Shown: one piece after another, positions 16,590 through 25,334 of the stretch | Numbering within the stretch: the first letter of the stretch is position 1 | Layout: each line of letters opens with the position of its first letter | Source of the DNA: Methyloglobulus morosus KoM1 | Lineage (GTDB): Bacteria; Pseudomonadota; Gammaproteobacteria; Methylococcales; Methylomonadaceae | Direction of reading: 5' to 3' | DNA length: 64,000 nt | Assembly: GCF_000496735.2 (NCBI RefSeq) | Contig: NZ_AYLO01000044.1 | Coordinates: 1 to 64,000 of the forward strand | Notes under the pieces: generated by a model | Seen by the model: only the letters and a program-made list of their open reading frames with translations | Database searches by the model: none | Told to the model about the DNA's origin: nothing | Made by a program: the position numbers and the translations under genes

Positions 16590-18158
16590 TTAAAAATCAA
16601 CTTGGGCGCGCATTTCAAACATGTCCAGGTCGGCCTTGTTAAAGCCCCGGGTCGTCGAGTTTAGGTCTAAAACATGGATGATATTGCCCATTAAGCGGAA
16701 ATGTGAGTTGGGATACCAATTTAAGCCTAATTTAGCCGTCGAAGCCCGTCCGCCTTTAATATTATCGGTATTCAGGTCGATGTAATCCCAGCCTGCTGCA
16801 AGTTCCCAAGCACCCCAACCGCCACTATGGAAATCAAAGTTACGGCTAGGTTTTAGTCGATCCCATGCGCCAGTCTTGGATTTATAATTACGTGATTCGC
16901 CTGTCAGGAAATAACTGACATAGCCATAGTAACCTTCCAGGGTATCGTTGTGATAACCTTTGCCCGAGATATTCGTTTGTATATATTCAGCCTGCGCAGA
17001 CCAAGGGCCGTAAACTAATGCCGATTCTGCACCGAAGCGGGTGAAATCTTCGACAATTTTGGAACCGTTTGCATTCGTCAAGTTACCTGTATTCAGTACG
17101 TTGCTACGGTCTACGTTATTGTCGAGCACGGAGACAAAAGAAAAGCCGCCGTTGTTAAACGTGCCGTTCTGGCGGAAATTGTTGTTTACATCGACATAAG
17201 AGCCTGATGCACCAATATGCAAGAATTTGGTTTTGCTTTCCATCCAAGGCATACCGCTGACGCGTGCGTTCGCTTCCCAACCGGTGTCGCCTGAACCATT
17301 GTTTCGGTTGCTGCCACCATTGGTATTGATTGATGAAGCCGATGAAGTCGAGCCAGAAGGGTTAGCCCCTACCGGTTCTGTTTGGAACGATGTCGCAATC
17401 TGATAACGCTCTTGTGAATAGTTCGCGCCCACACCAATTTTGTAGGTATTAGGATTATCGATGAACGTATTGACGATCATATTACGTTCTATAAAAGTTA
17501 AGAAACGGTTACTGGTGGCTTCTTCCAAACTGAACGGCTCTTTGAATGAACCGACCTTAATTGAGAACGCTTTGTCATAATTCCATCTCAGGTATGCATC
17601 GGTCACGCCTGCACCGGTTGTGCCATTGCCTCGGGTAAAATCGTATTCGAATTTATAGTCGAAATCCTTGAACATTGTACCTTCCACGCCTAAACGAGCC
17701 CGACGGAGACCAACACCGTCATCTAGTTTATTAGTTAAGGCAGGATTGCCGCTAAAAGCAGGGCTGACTTCATTGACGACATTGACTTGTGAATCGACTT
17801 GCATCCGCCCGTTTAGTGCAATTTTGAAATTACCATCTTTGGTTTTTAGTTCAAGCCCGTCTTCCAGGTGGATTTTGTTTTCTTCCGCTTCTTTGGAGTG
17901 TTCTTTCAGTGCGGCTATTTCGTTGGATTTTAATTCTAAATCTTGCTTAATCGCAGAGATATCTGAACTGGTAGCGGGCGATGCTGCTGATTTGTCTTGC
18001 ACTTGTTCAAATTCCCCCATCAGTTGCCTATGGGGGCCGGGTTCCGCATATATTTGTTTGGTTTTGACGTCGACGTACAGGTTAATGGCAAAGGCCGAGG
18101 ATGCTGCGCTAGTGCCTATAAGGGCAGCAACTGCTAAGGTAAGTTTGGAAATTTTCAT
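16590..18158 (-). CDS. phosphate-selective porin O/P-type outer-membrane channel
   Basis: A 522-residue outer-membrane beta-barrel porin. Start chosen at 18158, where a signal peptide begins (MKISKLTLAVAALIGTSAAS, cleavage after AFA). Then comes a coiled-coil region (about residues 60-95, SDISAIKQDLELKSNEIAAL), usual for OprP/OprO-type porins, followed by a barrel with GLELKTKDGNFKIALNGRMQ and alternating aromatic strands (VGSFKEPFSLEEATSNRFLT). It ends in phenylalanine (EMRAQVDF), as barrel proteins do for assembly. A strong Pho-box-like operator lies 49 bases upstream, implying induction by phosphate starvation. Anion or phosphate uptake is the likely role. Confidence 0.87.
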   Translation of the reverse strand: MKISKLTLAVAALIGTSAASSAFAINLYVDVKTKQIYAEPGPHRQLMGEFEQVQDKSAASPATSSDISAIKQDLELKSNEIAALKEHSKEAEENKIHLEDGLELKTKDGNFKIALNGRMQVDSQVNVVNEVSPAFSGNPALTNKLDDGVGLRRARLGVEGTMFKDFDYKFEYDFTRGNGTTGAGVTDAYLRWNYDKAFSIKVGSFKEPFSLEEATSNRFLTFIERNMIVNTFIDNPNTYKIGVGANYSQERYQIATSFQTEPVGANPSGSTSSASSINTNGGSNRNNGSGDTGWEANARVSGMPWMESKTKFLHIGASGSYVDVNNNFRQNGTFNNGGFSFVSVLDNNVDRSNVLNTGNLTNANGSKIVEDFTRFGAESALVYGPWSAQAEYIQTNISGKGYHNDTLEGYYGYVSYFLTGESRNYKSKTGAWDRLKPSRNFDFHSGGWGAWELAAGWDYIDLNTDNIKGGRASTAKLGLNWYPNSHFRLMGNIIHVLDLNSTTRGFNKADLDMFEMRAQVDF

Positions 18159-18206
18159 GGAAAGCTCGCCGTTATTGATAAACTCGTGCAAGCTTAGGCG
18201 GGTAAT

Positions 18207-18224
18207 GTGACAGTATTATGACAA
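18207..18224 (-). promoter_or_regulatory. Pho box upstream of the porin gene
   Basis: On the minus strand TTGTCATAATACTGTCAC matches the PhoB consensus CTGTCATAWAWCTGTCAY at 16 of 18 positions. A preceding TGTAATGAAAT extends the pattern to three 11-base direct repeats (TGTAATGAAAT, TGTCATAATAC, TGTCACATTAC). It sits 49 bases before the porin ATG. PhoB binding is inferred. Confidence 0.75.
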
Positions 18225-18428
18225 TTTCATTACATTTGTATTACAAAACAACAAACCAGGCTCTTTTGTTGTTAAAATACAACGCAATAGGTGTTTTAGC
18301 CCAAGCTAATTTTGCTTAAGGCATGGCTAAGATGACGTGGATAATCCACTAAAGAATATAATTATTCGTGTTAAAATCGCAGCCCTACAAAAAATTAATC
18401 AATTCTTTAATCGAGCGGCACAATTTAC

Positions 18429-19244
18429 ATGCCCGAATTGCCCGAAGTTGAAACCACCGTTCGAGGCATAGCGCCGCATGTTGAAGGGCAGGTGATTCGG
18501 CAAGTTGTCATCCGGCAACCTCAACTGCGCTGGCCTGTGCCGGTAAATTTGCCTGAAATCCTGCCGAACCTAACTATCAGGTCGGTCTCAAGAAGGGCCA
18601 AATACCTGTTAATCTCCACCGATGCCGGTACGATAATCTTGCATTTAGGTATGTCCGGTAGCTTGCGGATACTGCCGAAAGAAAAACCTGCCGACAAGCA
18701 CGACCATATCGACTTCATCTTCAATAATGGCACGATCTTGCGTTACAACGACCCTCGCCGCTTTGGCGCGGTGTTGTGGACGACATCATCCCCAGCAGGG
18801 CATGACTTGCTTAAGGACCTGGGGCCGGAACCCCTATCGTCGGATTTTGACGGGATGCATCTTTATCGATTGTCCAGAAACCGCAAAGCACCCATAAAAT
18901 CATTCGTCATGGATGGTCACGTTGTGGTGGGTGTTGGAAACATTTATGCAAATGAAGCCTTGTTTATGGCGGGCATACATCCTAAACGTCACGCCGGAAG
19001 AATCGCTTTGGCGCGTTATCAACTTTTGGCTGACTGTATCAAAACCGTATTGCATAGCGCCATCGAACAGGGCGGGACGACGCTGAGAAATTTTGTGAAT
19101 GAAGCCGGAAATCCCGGTTATTTTAAGCAGCAGTTACGCGTGTATGGGCGCGCAGGACAACCTTGTCCACATTGCTTGCGCCCGCTTACGGAAATAAGGG
19201 TCACTAACCGTTCCACGGTATTTTGCGTCAACTGTCAGCATTAA
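18429..19244 (+). CDS. mutM: formamidopyrimidine-DNA glycosylase
   Basis: A 271-residue bifunctional base-excision repair enzyme removing 8-oxoguanine and formamidopyrimidines, with lyase activity. The catalytic N-terminal proline is in MPELPEVETTVRGI; the conserved LRYNDPRRFGAVLW and VVGVGNIYANEALF segments follow. The C-terminal zinc finger has four cysteines (PCPHCLRPL ... FCVNCQ). Full length. Its last 17 bases overlap the convergent cbiA gene. Confidence 0.97.
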   Translation: MPELPEVETTVRGIAPHVEGQVIRQVVIRQPQLRWPVPVNLPEILPNLTIRSVSRRAKYLLISTDAGTIILHLGMSGSLRILPKEKPADKHDHIDFIFNNGTILRYNDPRRFGAVLWTTSSPAGHDLLKDLGPEPLSSDFDGMHLYRLSRNRKAPIKSFVMDGHVVVGVGNIYANEALFMAGIHPKRHAGRIALARYQLLADCIKTVLHSAIEQGGTTLRNFVNEAGNPGYFKQQLRVYGRAGQPCPHCLRPLTEIRVTNRSTVFCVNCQH

Positions 19245-20508
19245 ACCAGGTGTAGGCCTGATTGGGTGCGGAGGCAAAATACCAATGCACATACGAGGCC
19301 CTGGCATTTTTATAGCGTACGCCCTGATCGCCTTGCGTAACGTCAAACGCAGGCCGTAACCCTTCATCCTGTTCCCGTGTGGAGTAATGGAATTCATGGC
19401 CCTTAACACCGGATGCTTCTTCCCGATGGCCTAATGCCGCCAAGCGGGTTTGCATGATTGAAATATAGGGGAAAACTCCCGCCATAGGCCAATTGTCGCC
19501 ATTAACATCGACTAACGATTGACCAAGCAGCATTGCGCCGCCGCATTCGGCCAAGATGGGCGTTCCGGCATCGGCATAAGTACGCATTGAGTGCCAAGTA
19601 GTCGATTGGGATAATTGCCGTGCATACAATTCGGGATAACCGCCCGGCAACCAAATGGCATCGACCCCTTGGGGTACAGGTTCACTTGCCGCAGGGGAGA
19701 AAAAAACCAGCTTTGCCCCTTGTCCCGTTAACCAATCCAGATTGGCGGGATAAATAAAACAGCAAGCGCCATCTCTGGCGACGGCGATAATTTTGCCCTG
19801 TAACCGTGGCTGAGGTGAGGAAAAGGCGGGTGCGTCATACGCAAGCCCTGAGAAAGCATGTAGCAATGCATCCGAATCAACATGAAGGACGCTGGAATAA
19901 TCAGGGATCATCGTTTCTTCCGGCATTTTTAAGCCTAAATGACGTTCAGCCAGTATCTTGTCGCCACGTTCCATCCAGGCGACCAGTGGCGGCAAGTTAT
20001 ACGCATCCAGTGCGTCCCTCAATAATTCGGCGTGATATGCGCCACCCACTTTGTTGGCGATAACCCCAGAAATACCGACATTTTTTTGCTCGGCCAACTG
20101 ACAAAAACCCGTGACAACAGCGGCAATCGTACCGCTCATTCCGCCCGCATCCACCACTAAAATGACAGGGCAGCCTAATACATGCGCCAGATCGACACTT
20201 GAACCTTCGCCTCCTACGCCGCAATAACCGTCAAACAAGCCCATTACCCCTTCAATCAGGGCAATTTCAGCGAGTTGTGACCGTTGCGCCAGTTCTTGAC
20301 GACAGGCGTCTGCGCCCATCATACGGGTATCCAGATTATACGAGGGCTTGCCCGTGACAGCCTGATGCCACAAAGGATCAATAAAATCAGGGCCGGCCTT
20401 GAATGAGGCGATGTTGTGTTGGGCTTGTCGGAAATGCTGTAGCAAAGCCAACGTCAATGTCGTTTTGCCGCAGCCCGAATGTGTACCTGCCAATAATGCG
20501 GTTTTCAT
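19228..20508 (-). CDS. cbiA: cobyrinate a,c-diamide synthase
   Basis: A 426-residue ATP- and glutamine-dependent amidotransferase that amidates cobyrinate side chains a and c in B12 synthesis. N-terminal P-loop GTHSGCGKTTLTLALL, then EGVMGLFDGYCG. The C-terminal glutaminase domain has the catalytic cysteine in ILAECGGAMLLGQSL and the HEFHYS motif with a catalytic histidine. It is transcribed divergently from the B12 riboswitch-btuB unit. Hydrogenobyrinate diamide synthase (cobB of the aerobic route) is the alternative name; the sequence alone does not settle which pathway. Confidence 0.93.
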   Translation of the reverse strand: MKTALLAGTHSGCGKTTLTLALLQHFRQAQHNIASFKAGPDFIDPLWHQAVTGKPSYNLDTRMMGADACRQELAQRSQLAEIALIEGVMGLFDGYCGVGGEGSSVDLAHVLGCPVILVVDAGGMSGTIAAVVTGFCQLAEQKNVGISGVIANKVGGAYHAELLRDALDAYNLPPLVAWMERGDKILAERHLGLKMPEETMIPDYSSVLHVDSDALLHAFSGLAYDAPAFSSPQPRLQGKIIAVARDGACCFIYPANLDWLTGQGAKLVFFSPAASEPVPQGVDAIWLPGGYPELYARQLSQSTTWHSMRTYADAGTPILAECGGAMLLGQSLVDVNGDNWPMAGVFPYISIMQTRLAALGHREEASGVKGHEFHYSTREQDEGLRPAFDVTQGDQGVRYKNARASYVHWYFASAPNQAYTWFNADS

Positions 20509-20668
20509 AGCTTCTTGATTGAGTTGGGGAATGACGCGGATTAAACAGGTTTAAATTTTTTATCCGTGCTTATCCGCTAAGTCCGCGCCGTCCTTTTCTA
20601 ATATTTCGTGCATACTCGATTGGACGAACGTAGCATTTTGACGCAAGGGCTAGAATACGGTGCATCGC

Positions 20669-20696
20669 TTGCTTTATCAATACAAGCGGTTATAAT
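20669..20696 (+). promoter_or_regulatory. candidate promoter of the B12 locus
   Basis: TTGCTT and a perfect TATAAT separated by 16 bases, ending just before the riboswitch aptamer. Position fits a promoter whose transcript opens with the riboswitch. Confidence 0.55.
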
Positions 20697-20700
20697 CCCA

Positions 20701-20908
20701 ACCTGCTTTAAGGTTCCGTACGGTTTCACCACCTGAGGATTAAACGGGAAGTCGGTAAGGCGAATGATGCCAAAGCCGACGCTGCCCCCGCAACGGTATA
20801 TTTAGTAAAGAATCATCTTGTGCCACTGTGTATTTGCATGGGAAGGTGATGATTCAGGCAAAGCCCCCAAAGGTTTCGCCACTGATAAGCCCGGAGACCT
20901 GCCTTTAA
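20701..20908 (+). promoter_or_regulatory. cobalamin riboswitch
   Basis: Clear AdoCbl/B12 aptamer elements in order: AAGGTTCCGTACGG, AAACGGGAAGTCGGT, GCCGACGCTGCCCCCGCAAC (the B12 box), GTGCCACTG, and AAGCCCGGAGACCTGCC. It lies upstream of btuB. Binding of cobalamin is expected to repress the downstream transport and salvage genes. Confidence 0.96.
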
Positions 20909-21029
20909 GCCTATTCGGTACAGCGGAGGGCTGTGTTGCGAAGTAATCCGACGGCTTGTCGGGTTGCGTCTTCGTCCGTCCTCCCCTGTGATTAAGTCAC
21001 GATCATGCGCGGGCGGCGCAGAGGACAAC

Positions 21030-22877
21030 ATGAAAAAATTGCTATTCAGCACAGTATTGCTTACTGGGGCTAACGCATCACTTTTACACGCACAAACCAA
21101 TCTAACCCAAAGCACACTCGATCTCCCCGAAATGGTGGTTACCGCAACGCGGTCAGAAACTCCCAGAAACCAGCTATCGGCTGCATCAACCGTTTACACC
21201 CGCAATGACATTGAGCGTTTACAGGTCAAGACCTTGCCGGAGCTTTTACGTGGATCGACAGGGCTGGATATGACCCAAAGCGGCGGTTTAGGCAAACAAA
21301 CCAGTGTCTTTATGCGCGGCACGAATGCCGATCATGTGTTGGTGTTGGTCGATGGTATTAAGGTGGGGTCTGCTACTTTGGGTTCTACGCCTTTTGAATT
21401 TGTGCCTATCGACCAGGTCGAGCGCGTCGAAATCATACGCGGCCCACAATCCAGCTTGTACGGTTCGGAAGCTATTGGGGGTGTTATCCAGGTTTTCACC
21501 CGTAAAGGGGGCGATTCAGAAACCCCCAAGTTCAGCTTGGATGCGGGGGGCGGTTCCTATGACACCTATCGTACGGCAGGTAATGTGAATGGACGATGGA
21601 AGAATAATTGGTACAGCTTGGGCGCATCTTCAATTGGCACAGAAGGCATTAATGCCCGCCAACCGATTCCCGGCCCATTCGGTTTTAGCCAGCCGGACAG
21701 GGATGGTTACCAAAACACCGCCATGAATGCACGCGCAGGCCACCGCTTTGACAATAATGCTGAAGTGGAAGCCACTTTTATCCGCGCTGAAGGCGATACC
21801 GAATATGATTCCAATTTTGGTGGGGATCATGCGAAGTTTGTCACCCAAACTGTTGGGTTATCAGGCAAAATGGCTATAGCCGATAACTGGCATTCTACGT
21901 TTCGCTTAGGCCAAAGCCTCGATCAAAATGATACGTTTTTCCCTAATAACACGTTTGATAGCCGTTTTAATTCCACCCGCTGGAACGCCAGTTGGTTGAA
22001 CGAGGTTGCTTTGACGGATGAACATAGGCTGATCCTCGGTTCGGATTACCGCTTGGATGAGGTCGAAAGTACCGTTGCCTACACGGTAAAATCACGTTAT
22101 GACATAGGGGTGTTTGGTGAATACCGTGGCCAATTCTTCGACAATCATTTTGTGAATGCTTCCGTGCGTGGGGACAAAAACGAACAATTCGGTGATTATG
22201 TCACCGGTAATGTCGGTTGGCGTTCAAATTGGGATTACGGAATCAGTACGTTTGCCAATTTTGGCAATGCCTTTAAAGCACCATCATTCAATGACCTGTA
22301 TTTTCCTAACTACGGCAATCCTAATTTAAAACCGGAAGAATCCACTTCGGTTGAGGTAGGGCTTGCCGGAAACCATGACTGGGTGCAATGGGAGCTAAGG
22401 GCTTACCACACCGATATCGACAACCTGATTACCCCGGTACCGGACAAGAACTTTAACTTTAGCGCCCAAAACGTCGGAAAATCTCAAATTGATGGCTTAG
22501 AAGCTGAAATTGGCACCCAATGGCAGGGCTGGAATGCCAAGTTGAACATGACTATGCTAAACCCTGAAATCAGGGAAACCAATAAGCGGTTGCCTCGTCG
22601 TGCGGCTAAAACGCTATCGTTCGACTTGTCGCGCTCATTCGGGCAGTTTGATGTAGGTGCTTATGTGTTGGCACAAGACCATCGGTTTGATAATCCCGAC
22701 AATAGCATCAGGGTTGCAGGCTTCGTCACCGTCGATTTGCGTGCCGCTTACCATATCAACAAAAATTGGCTGCTAAGTGCGAAGCTGAATAACTTACTGG
22801 ATAAAAACTACCAAACAGTGAATACTTATAACCAGCTGGGTATGAACTACTTCTTCTCTATCCATTACAATAACTAA
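21030..22877 (+). CDS. btuB: TonB-dependent vitamin B12 receptor
   Basis: A 615-residue outer-membrane receptor for cobalamin. I chose the ATG at 21030 because AGAGGA precedes it and a signal peptide follows (MKKLLFSTVLLTGANASLLH). The TonB box is LPEMVVTATRSE. The plug domain includes RGTNADHVLVLVDGIKVGSA and QVERVEIIRGPQSSLYGSEA, the signature of BtuB-type plugs. The barrel ends with MNYFFSIHYNN. It is the first gene after the B12 riboswitch, which supports substrate identity. Confidence 0.93.
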   Translation: MKKLLFSTVLLTGANASLLHAQTNLTQSTLDLPEMVVTATRSETPRNQLSAASTVYTRNDIERLQVKTLPELLRGSTGLDMTQSGGLGKQTSVFMRGTNADHVLVLVDGIKVGSATLGSTPFEFVPIDQVERVEIIRGPQSSLYGSEAIGGVIQVFTRKGGDSETPKFSLDAGGGSYDTYRTAGNVNGRWKNNWYSLGASSIGTEGINARQPIPGPFGFSQPDRDGYQNTAMNARAGHRFDNNAEVEATFIRAEGDTEYDSNFGGDHAKFVTQTVGLSGKMAIADNWHSTFRLGQSLDQNDTFFPNNTFDSRFNSTRWNASWLNEVALTDEHRLILGSDYRLDEVESTVAYTVKSRYDIGVFGEYRGQFFDNHFVNASVRGDKNEQFGDYVTGNVGWRSNWDYGISTFANFGNAFKAPSFNDLYFPNYGNPNLKPEESTSVEVGLAGNHDWVQWELRAYHTDIDNLITPVPDKNFNFSAQNVGKSQIDGLEAEIGTQWQGWNAKLNMTMLNPEIRETNKRLPRRAAKTLSFDLSRSFGQFDVGAYVLAQDHRFDNPDNSIRVAGFVTVDLRAAYHINKNWLLSAKLNNLLDKNYQTVNTYNQLGMNYFFSIHYNN

Positions 22878-22929
22878 ACACAACTTAATTTTTAACTTTC
22901 AACTTCCCTTTTTTGTATAGGAGACACCC

Positions 22930-23511
22930 ATGAATTTAAACCGCTACCTACAAGTCGAAATGCTGCCCATTCCCCTGATAGCCGCTATGATATTGACGCG
23001 TTTCCATCATTTCGGCGATGTCTTGCATTTGCCGGATGCTTCCTTGGCGGTATTTTTCTTTGCCGGGTTTTATCGCAACAAAATGTTGCTGGGCTTTTTG
23101 TTGGCGTTGGCGGCATTGATTGACTATTTGGCTATTTCTCATGGCACCAGCGGCTGGTGCGTTACCCCCGCCTATGTTTTTTTGATTCCCACTTATGCGG
23201 TCATGTGGCTGGCGGGACGTTATTGCGCTAACCTGGCGGTATTTAAAGCGACGGAATTATCCCTGTCATTGGGTTCTATGGGGGTGCTGGCCCTGACGGC
23301 ATCGGTCGCCTTTGTTATTTCCAACGGCAGCTTTTATGTGTTCTCGGATCGTTATACGGACATGTCATGGCTGCAATATTTTGAACGCGTCGCCCACTAT
23401 TATCCCTTGTATGTCGGTTCTACCCTGATTTACGGGATTGTCGGCATTGCATTGGTTAAGTTGGTTAAAGCCGTTGTTGCAACACAAGATGGACGTAAAA
23501 CCATTTCGTGA
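22930..23511 (+). CDS. polytopic membrane protein of the B12 locus
   Basis: A 193-residue protein with about five hydrophobic helices and no enzymatic motif. I do not recognise a named family with certainty; size and helix pattern recall ECF-transporter substrate components or small DUF membrane proteins. It starts 52 bases after btuB with a TAGGAGA ribosome-binding site, and its stop overlaps the start of the BtuF-like gene. Its place between receptor and binding protein suggests the inner-membrane step of cobalamin or precursor uptake, but this is inference from position. No BtuC/BtuD genes are here. Confidence 0.7.
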   Translation: MNLNRYLQVEMLPIPLIAAMILTRFHHFGDVLHLPDASLAVFFFAGFYRNKMLLGFLLALAALIDYLAISHGTSGWCVTPAYVFLIPTYAVMWLAGRYCANLAVFKATELSLSLGSMGVLALTASVAFVISNGSFYVFSDRYTDMSWLQYFERVAHYYPLYVGSTLIYGIVGIALVKLVKAVVATQDGRKTIS

Positions 23512-24305
23512 TCTACCCTTCGCGGATCGTCTGCCTAACCGAGGAAACCACTGAAACACTTTATCTTCTCGGCGAACAACAGCGCATTGTGGGCATTTCC
23601 GGTTTCACCGTGCGACCCGCCAAGGCGCGTAAGGAAAAACCCAAAGTTTCGGCATTTACCAGCGCCAAGATCGACAAGATTCTGGCGCTTGAACCGGATT
23701 TGGTGCTCGGTTTTTCCGATCTCCAAGCGGATATTGCCGCACAACTGATCCGTGCCGGCATTGCCGTGCATGTGTTCAATCAGCGTTCTGTCGAAGGGAT
23801 TTTACGCATGATTACGCTGCTGGGTGCGATGGTAGGGGCGCCTGAAAAAGCCAATGCCCTGGCGGCGAAATATCGGCAACAAATCGAAGCCATTCAAATA
23901 GAAGCCGTTGCTTTATCGCGTCGTCCTTGTGTCTATTTTGAAGAATGGGACGAACCGATGATTTCGGGCATCCGTTGGGTATCGGAATTGATCGCCATAG
24001 CGGGCGGCAAGGATTGCTTTGCCGAACTGGCTACGGAGCAATCCGCAAAACAGCGCATTATCCCCGATCCATTGGAAGTCGTGCGACGTGCGCCGGACAT
24101 TATCATCGGTTCCTGGTGCGGCAAGAAATTCCGTCCCGATCATGTTGCGATGCGACTCGGTTGGGATTCGATTCCCGCCGTGCGAAACAATCAGCTTTTT
24201 GAAATAAAATCTTGCGACATCCTGCAACCCGGCCCTGCGGCATTGGCTGATGGCCTGCAACAACTCCATAAAATCATCCGGCAGTGGGCGATACAAACGG
24301 CCTAA
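23508..24305 (+). CDS. BtuF-like cobalamin-binding protein without signal peptide
   Basis: A 265-residue protein with the helical-backbone periplasmic-binding fold of BtuF (IVCLTEETTETLYLLGEQQR, then ALEPDLVLGF and GIRWVSELIAIAGGKDCFAE). The GTG start overlaps the previous stop (GTGA). It opens directly with the binding domain and has no signal peptide, unlike periplasmic BtuF. Either an upstream start is missed, which the overlapping stop makes unlikely, or the protein acts in the cytosol. Operon position after btuB and before B12 biosynthesis genes supports a cobalamin role. Confidence 0.82.
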   Translation: MIYPSRIVCLTEETTETLYLLGEQQRIVGISGFTVRPAKARKEKPKVSAFTSAKIDKILALEPDLVLGFSDLQADIAAQLIRAGIAVHVFNQRSVEGILRMITLLGAMVGAPEKANALAAKYRQQIEAIQIEAVALSRRPCVYFEEWDEPMISGIRWVSELIAIAGGKDCFAELATEQSAKQRIIPDPLEVVRRAPDIIIGSWCGKKFRPDHVAMRLGWDSIPAVRNNQLFEIKSCDILQPGPAALADGLQQLHKIIRQWAIQTA

Positions 24306-25334
24306 ATGCCGGTCAATACGATGCACGGCGGTAATATTTATCAGTTTGCCCGGCGCATCGGCTGCTTGCCTGAACAGGTGCTGGATTTTTCTGCCAACAT
24401 TAATCCCCAGCAAGCCGTTGATTGGGTGAGTTTGCGAACGGTCAACTTGACTCCTTATGCCGACCCTGACTACAGCCAGCTCAAACAGGCCTTCAAACAA
24501 CGTTATCCGTATCCAGCCAACGCCGATTGCGAGGTGTTTAACGGCGCGAGTGCCGCCATTTTTGCCTTATTGCGTTTTTTACGGCCCCGACAGTTACTGC
24601 TTTATGCGCCTTTGTACAGTGAATATGTGCGAATGGGTCGGCAATTGGGCTGCCAGTTGTCGTTCATCAACCGTTTTGACGAGGATTTGGATGCAGTTAT
24701 TCCTAGGGGCAGTACGGTCGTTTTTGTGAATCCCGCCACGCCGGACGGTCAATTGTATGACCTGCACCCGTTATTGTTACGGTGGCAACAGGCCGACTGC
24801 ACCATCGTAATAGACGAGTCGTTCTTGGATTTTTGCTTGAGTGAGTCGGCAATGGAGTCGATCAGTCAGTACGATAAGCTGTACGTGATTAAATCGTTAA
24901 GCAAGTTTTATGGCTGCGCGGGTATTCGTATCGGTTTTGTCATTGCGGCGGTTTCAGCGGTCAATGCCCTAAAACAGTATGAGCCAAGCTGGAAATTGTC
25001 CAGCCTGGATATGGCTTATATGCAACAAGCCTTGGTAAACACCGATTTCATCGCGCAAACCCATCAGCAAACTGCAATCTTACGTCAGTTGCTGCATCAG
25101 GCACTGTGTGATTCCGGCCTGTTTGAACACGTTTATCCCAGTGCGGCCAATTTTCTATTGGCGCGGTTGCCCGGTAACTGCGATGGGCACGCATTGCAAT
25201 CGGCACTGGAATCGGAACGAATTTTAATTCGGGTCTGCGATAATTTTATCGGCTTGGACCAGCGCCATGTGCGCTTTGCGGTTAAGGATCAACACACTAT
25301 CGAGCAACTCGCTTATGCCTTAGCCCATGTTTGA
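24306..25334 (+). CDS. cobD: threonine-phosphate decarboxylase-type aminotransferase
   Basis: A 342-residue PLP enzyme of aminotransferase class I/II. It has the N-terminal HGGNIYQFARRIG and DFSANINP signatures of CobD/CobC enzymes, which make (R)-1-amino-2-propanol phosphate from L-threonine phosphate for the nucleotide loop. The PLP lysine is in IKSLSKFYGCAGIRIGF (near residue 200); the VIDESFLDF aspartate contacts the pyridine nitrogen. It begins immediately after the BtuF-like stop and overlaps cbiB by eight bases. Naming varies (cobC in the Pseudomonas scheme). Confidence 0.88.
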   Translation: MPVNTMHGGNIYQFARRIGCLPEQVLDFSANINPQQAVDWVSLRTVNLTPYADPDYSQLKQAFKQRYPYPANADCEVFNGASAAIFALLRFLRPRQLLLYAPLYSEYVRMGRQLGCQLSFINRFDEDLDAVIPRGSTVVFVNPATPDGQLYDLHPLLLRWQQADCTIVIDESFLDFCLSESAMESISQYDKLYVIKSLSKFYGCAGIRIGFVIAAVSAVNALKQYEPSWKLSSLDMAYMQQALVNTDFIAQTHQQTAILRQLLHQALCDSGLFEHVYPSAANFLLARLPGNCDGHALQSALESERILIRVCDNFIGLDQRHVRFAVKDQHTIEQLAYALAHV

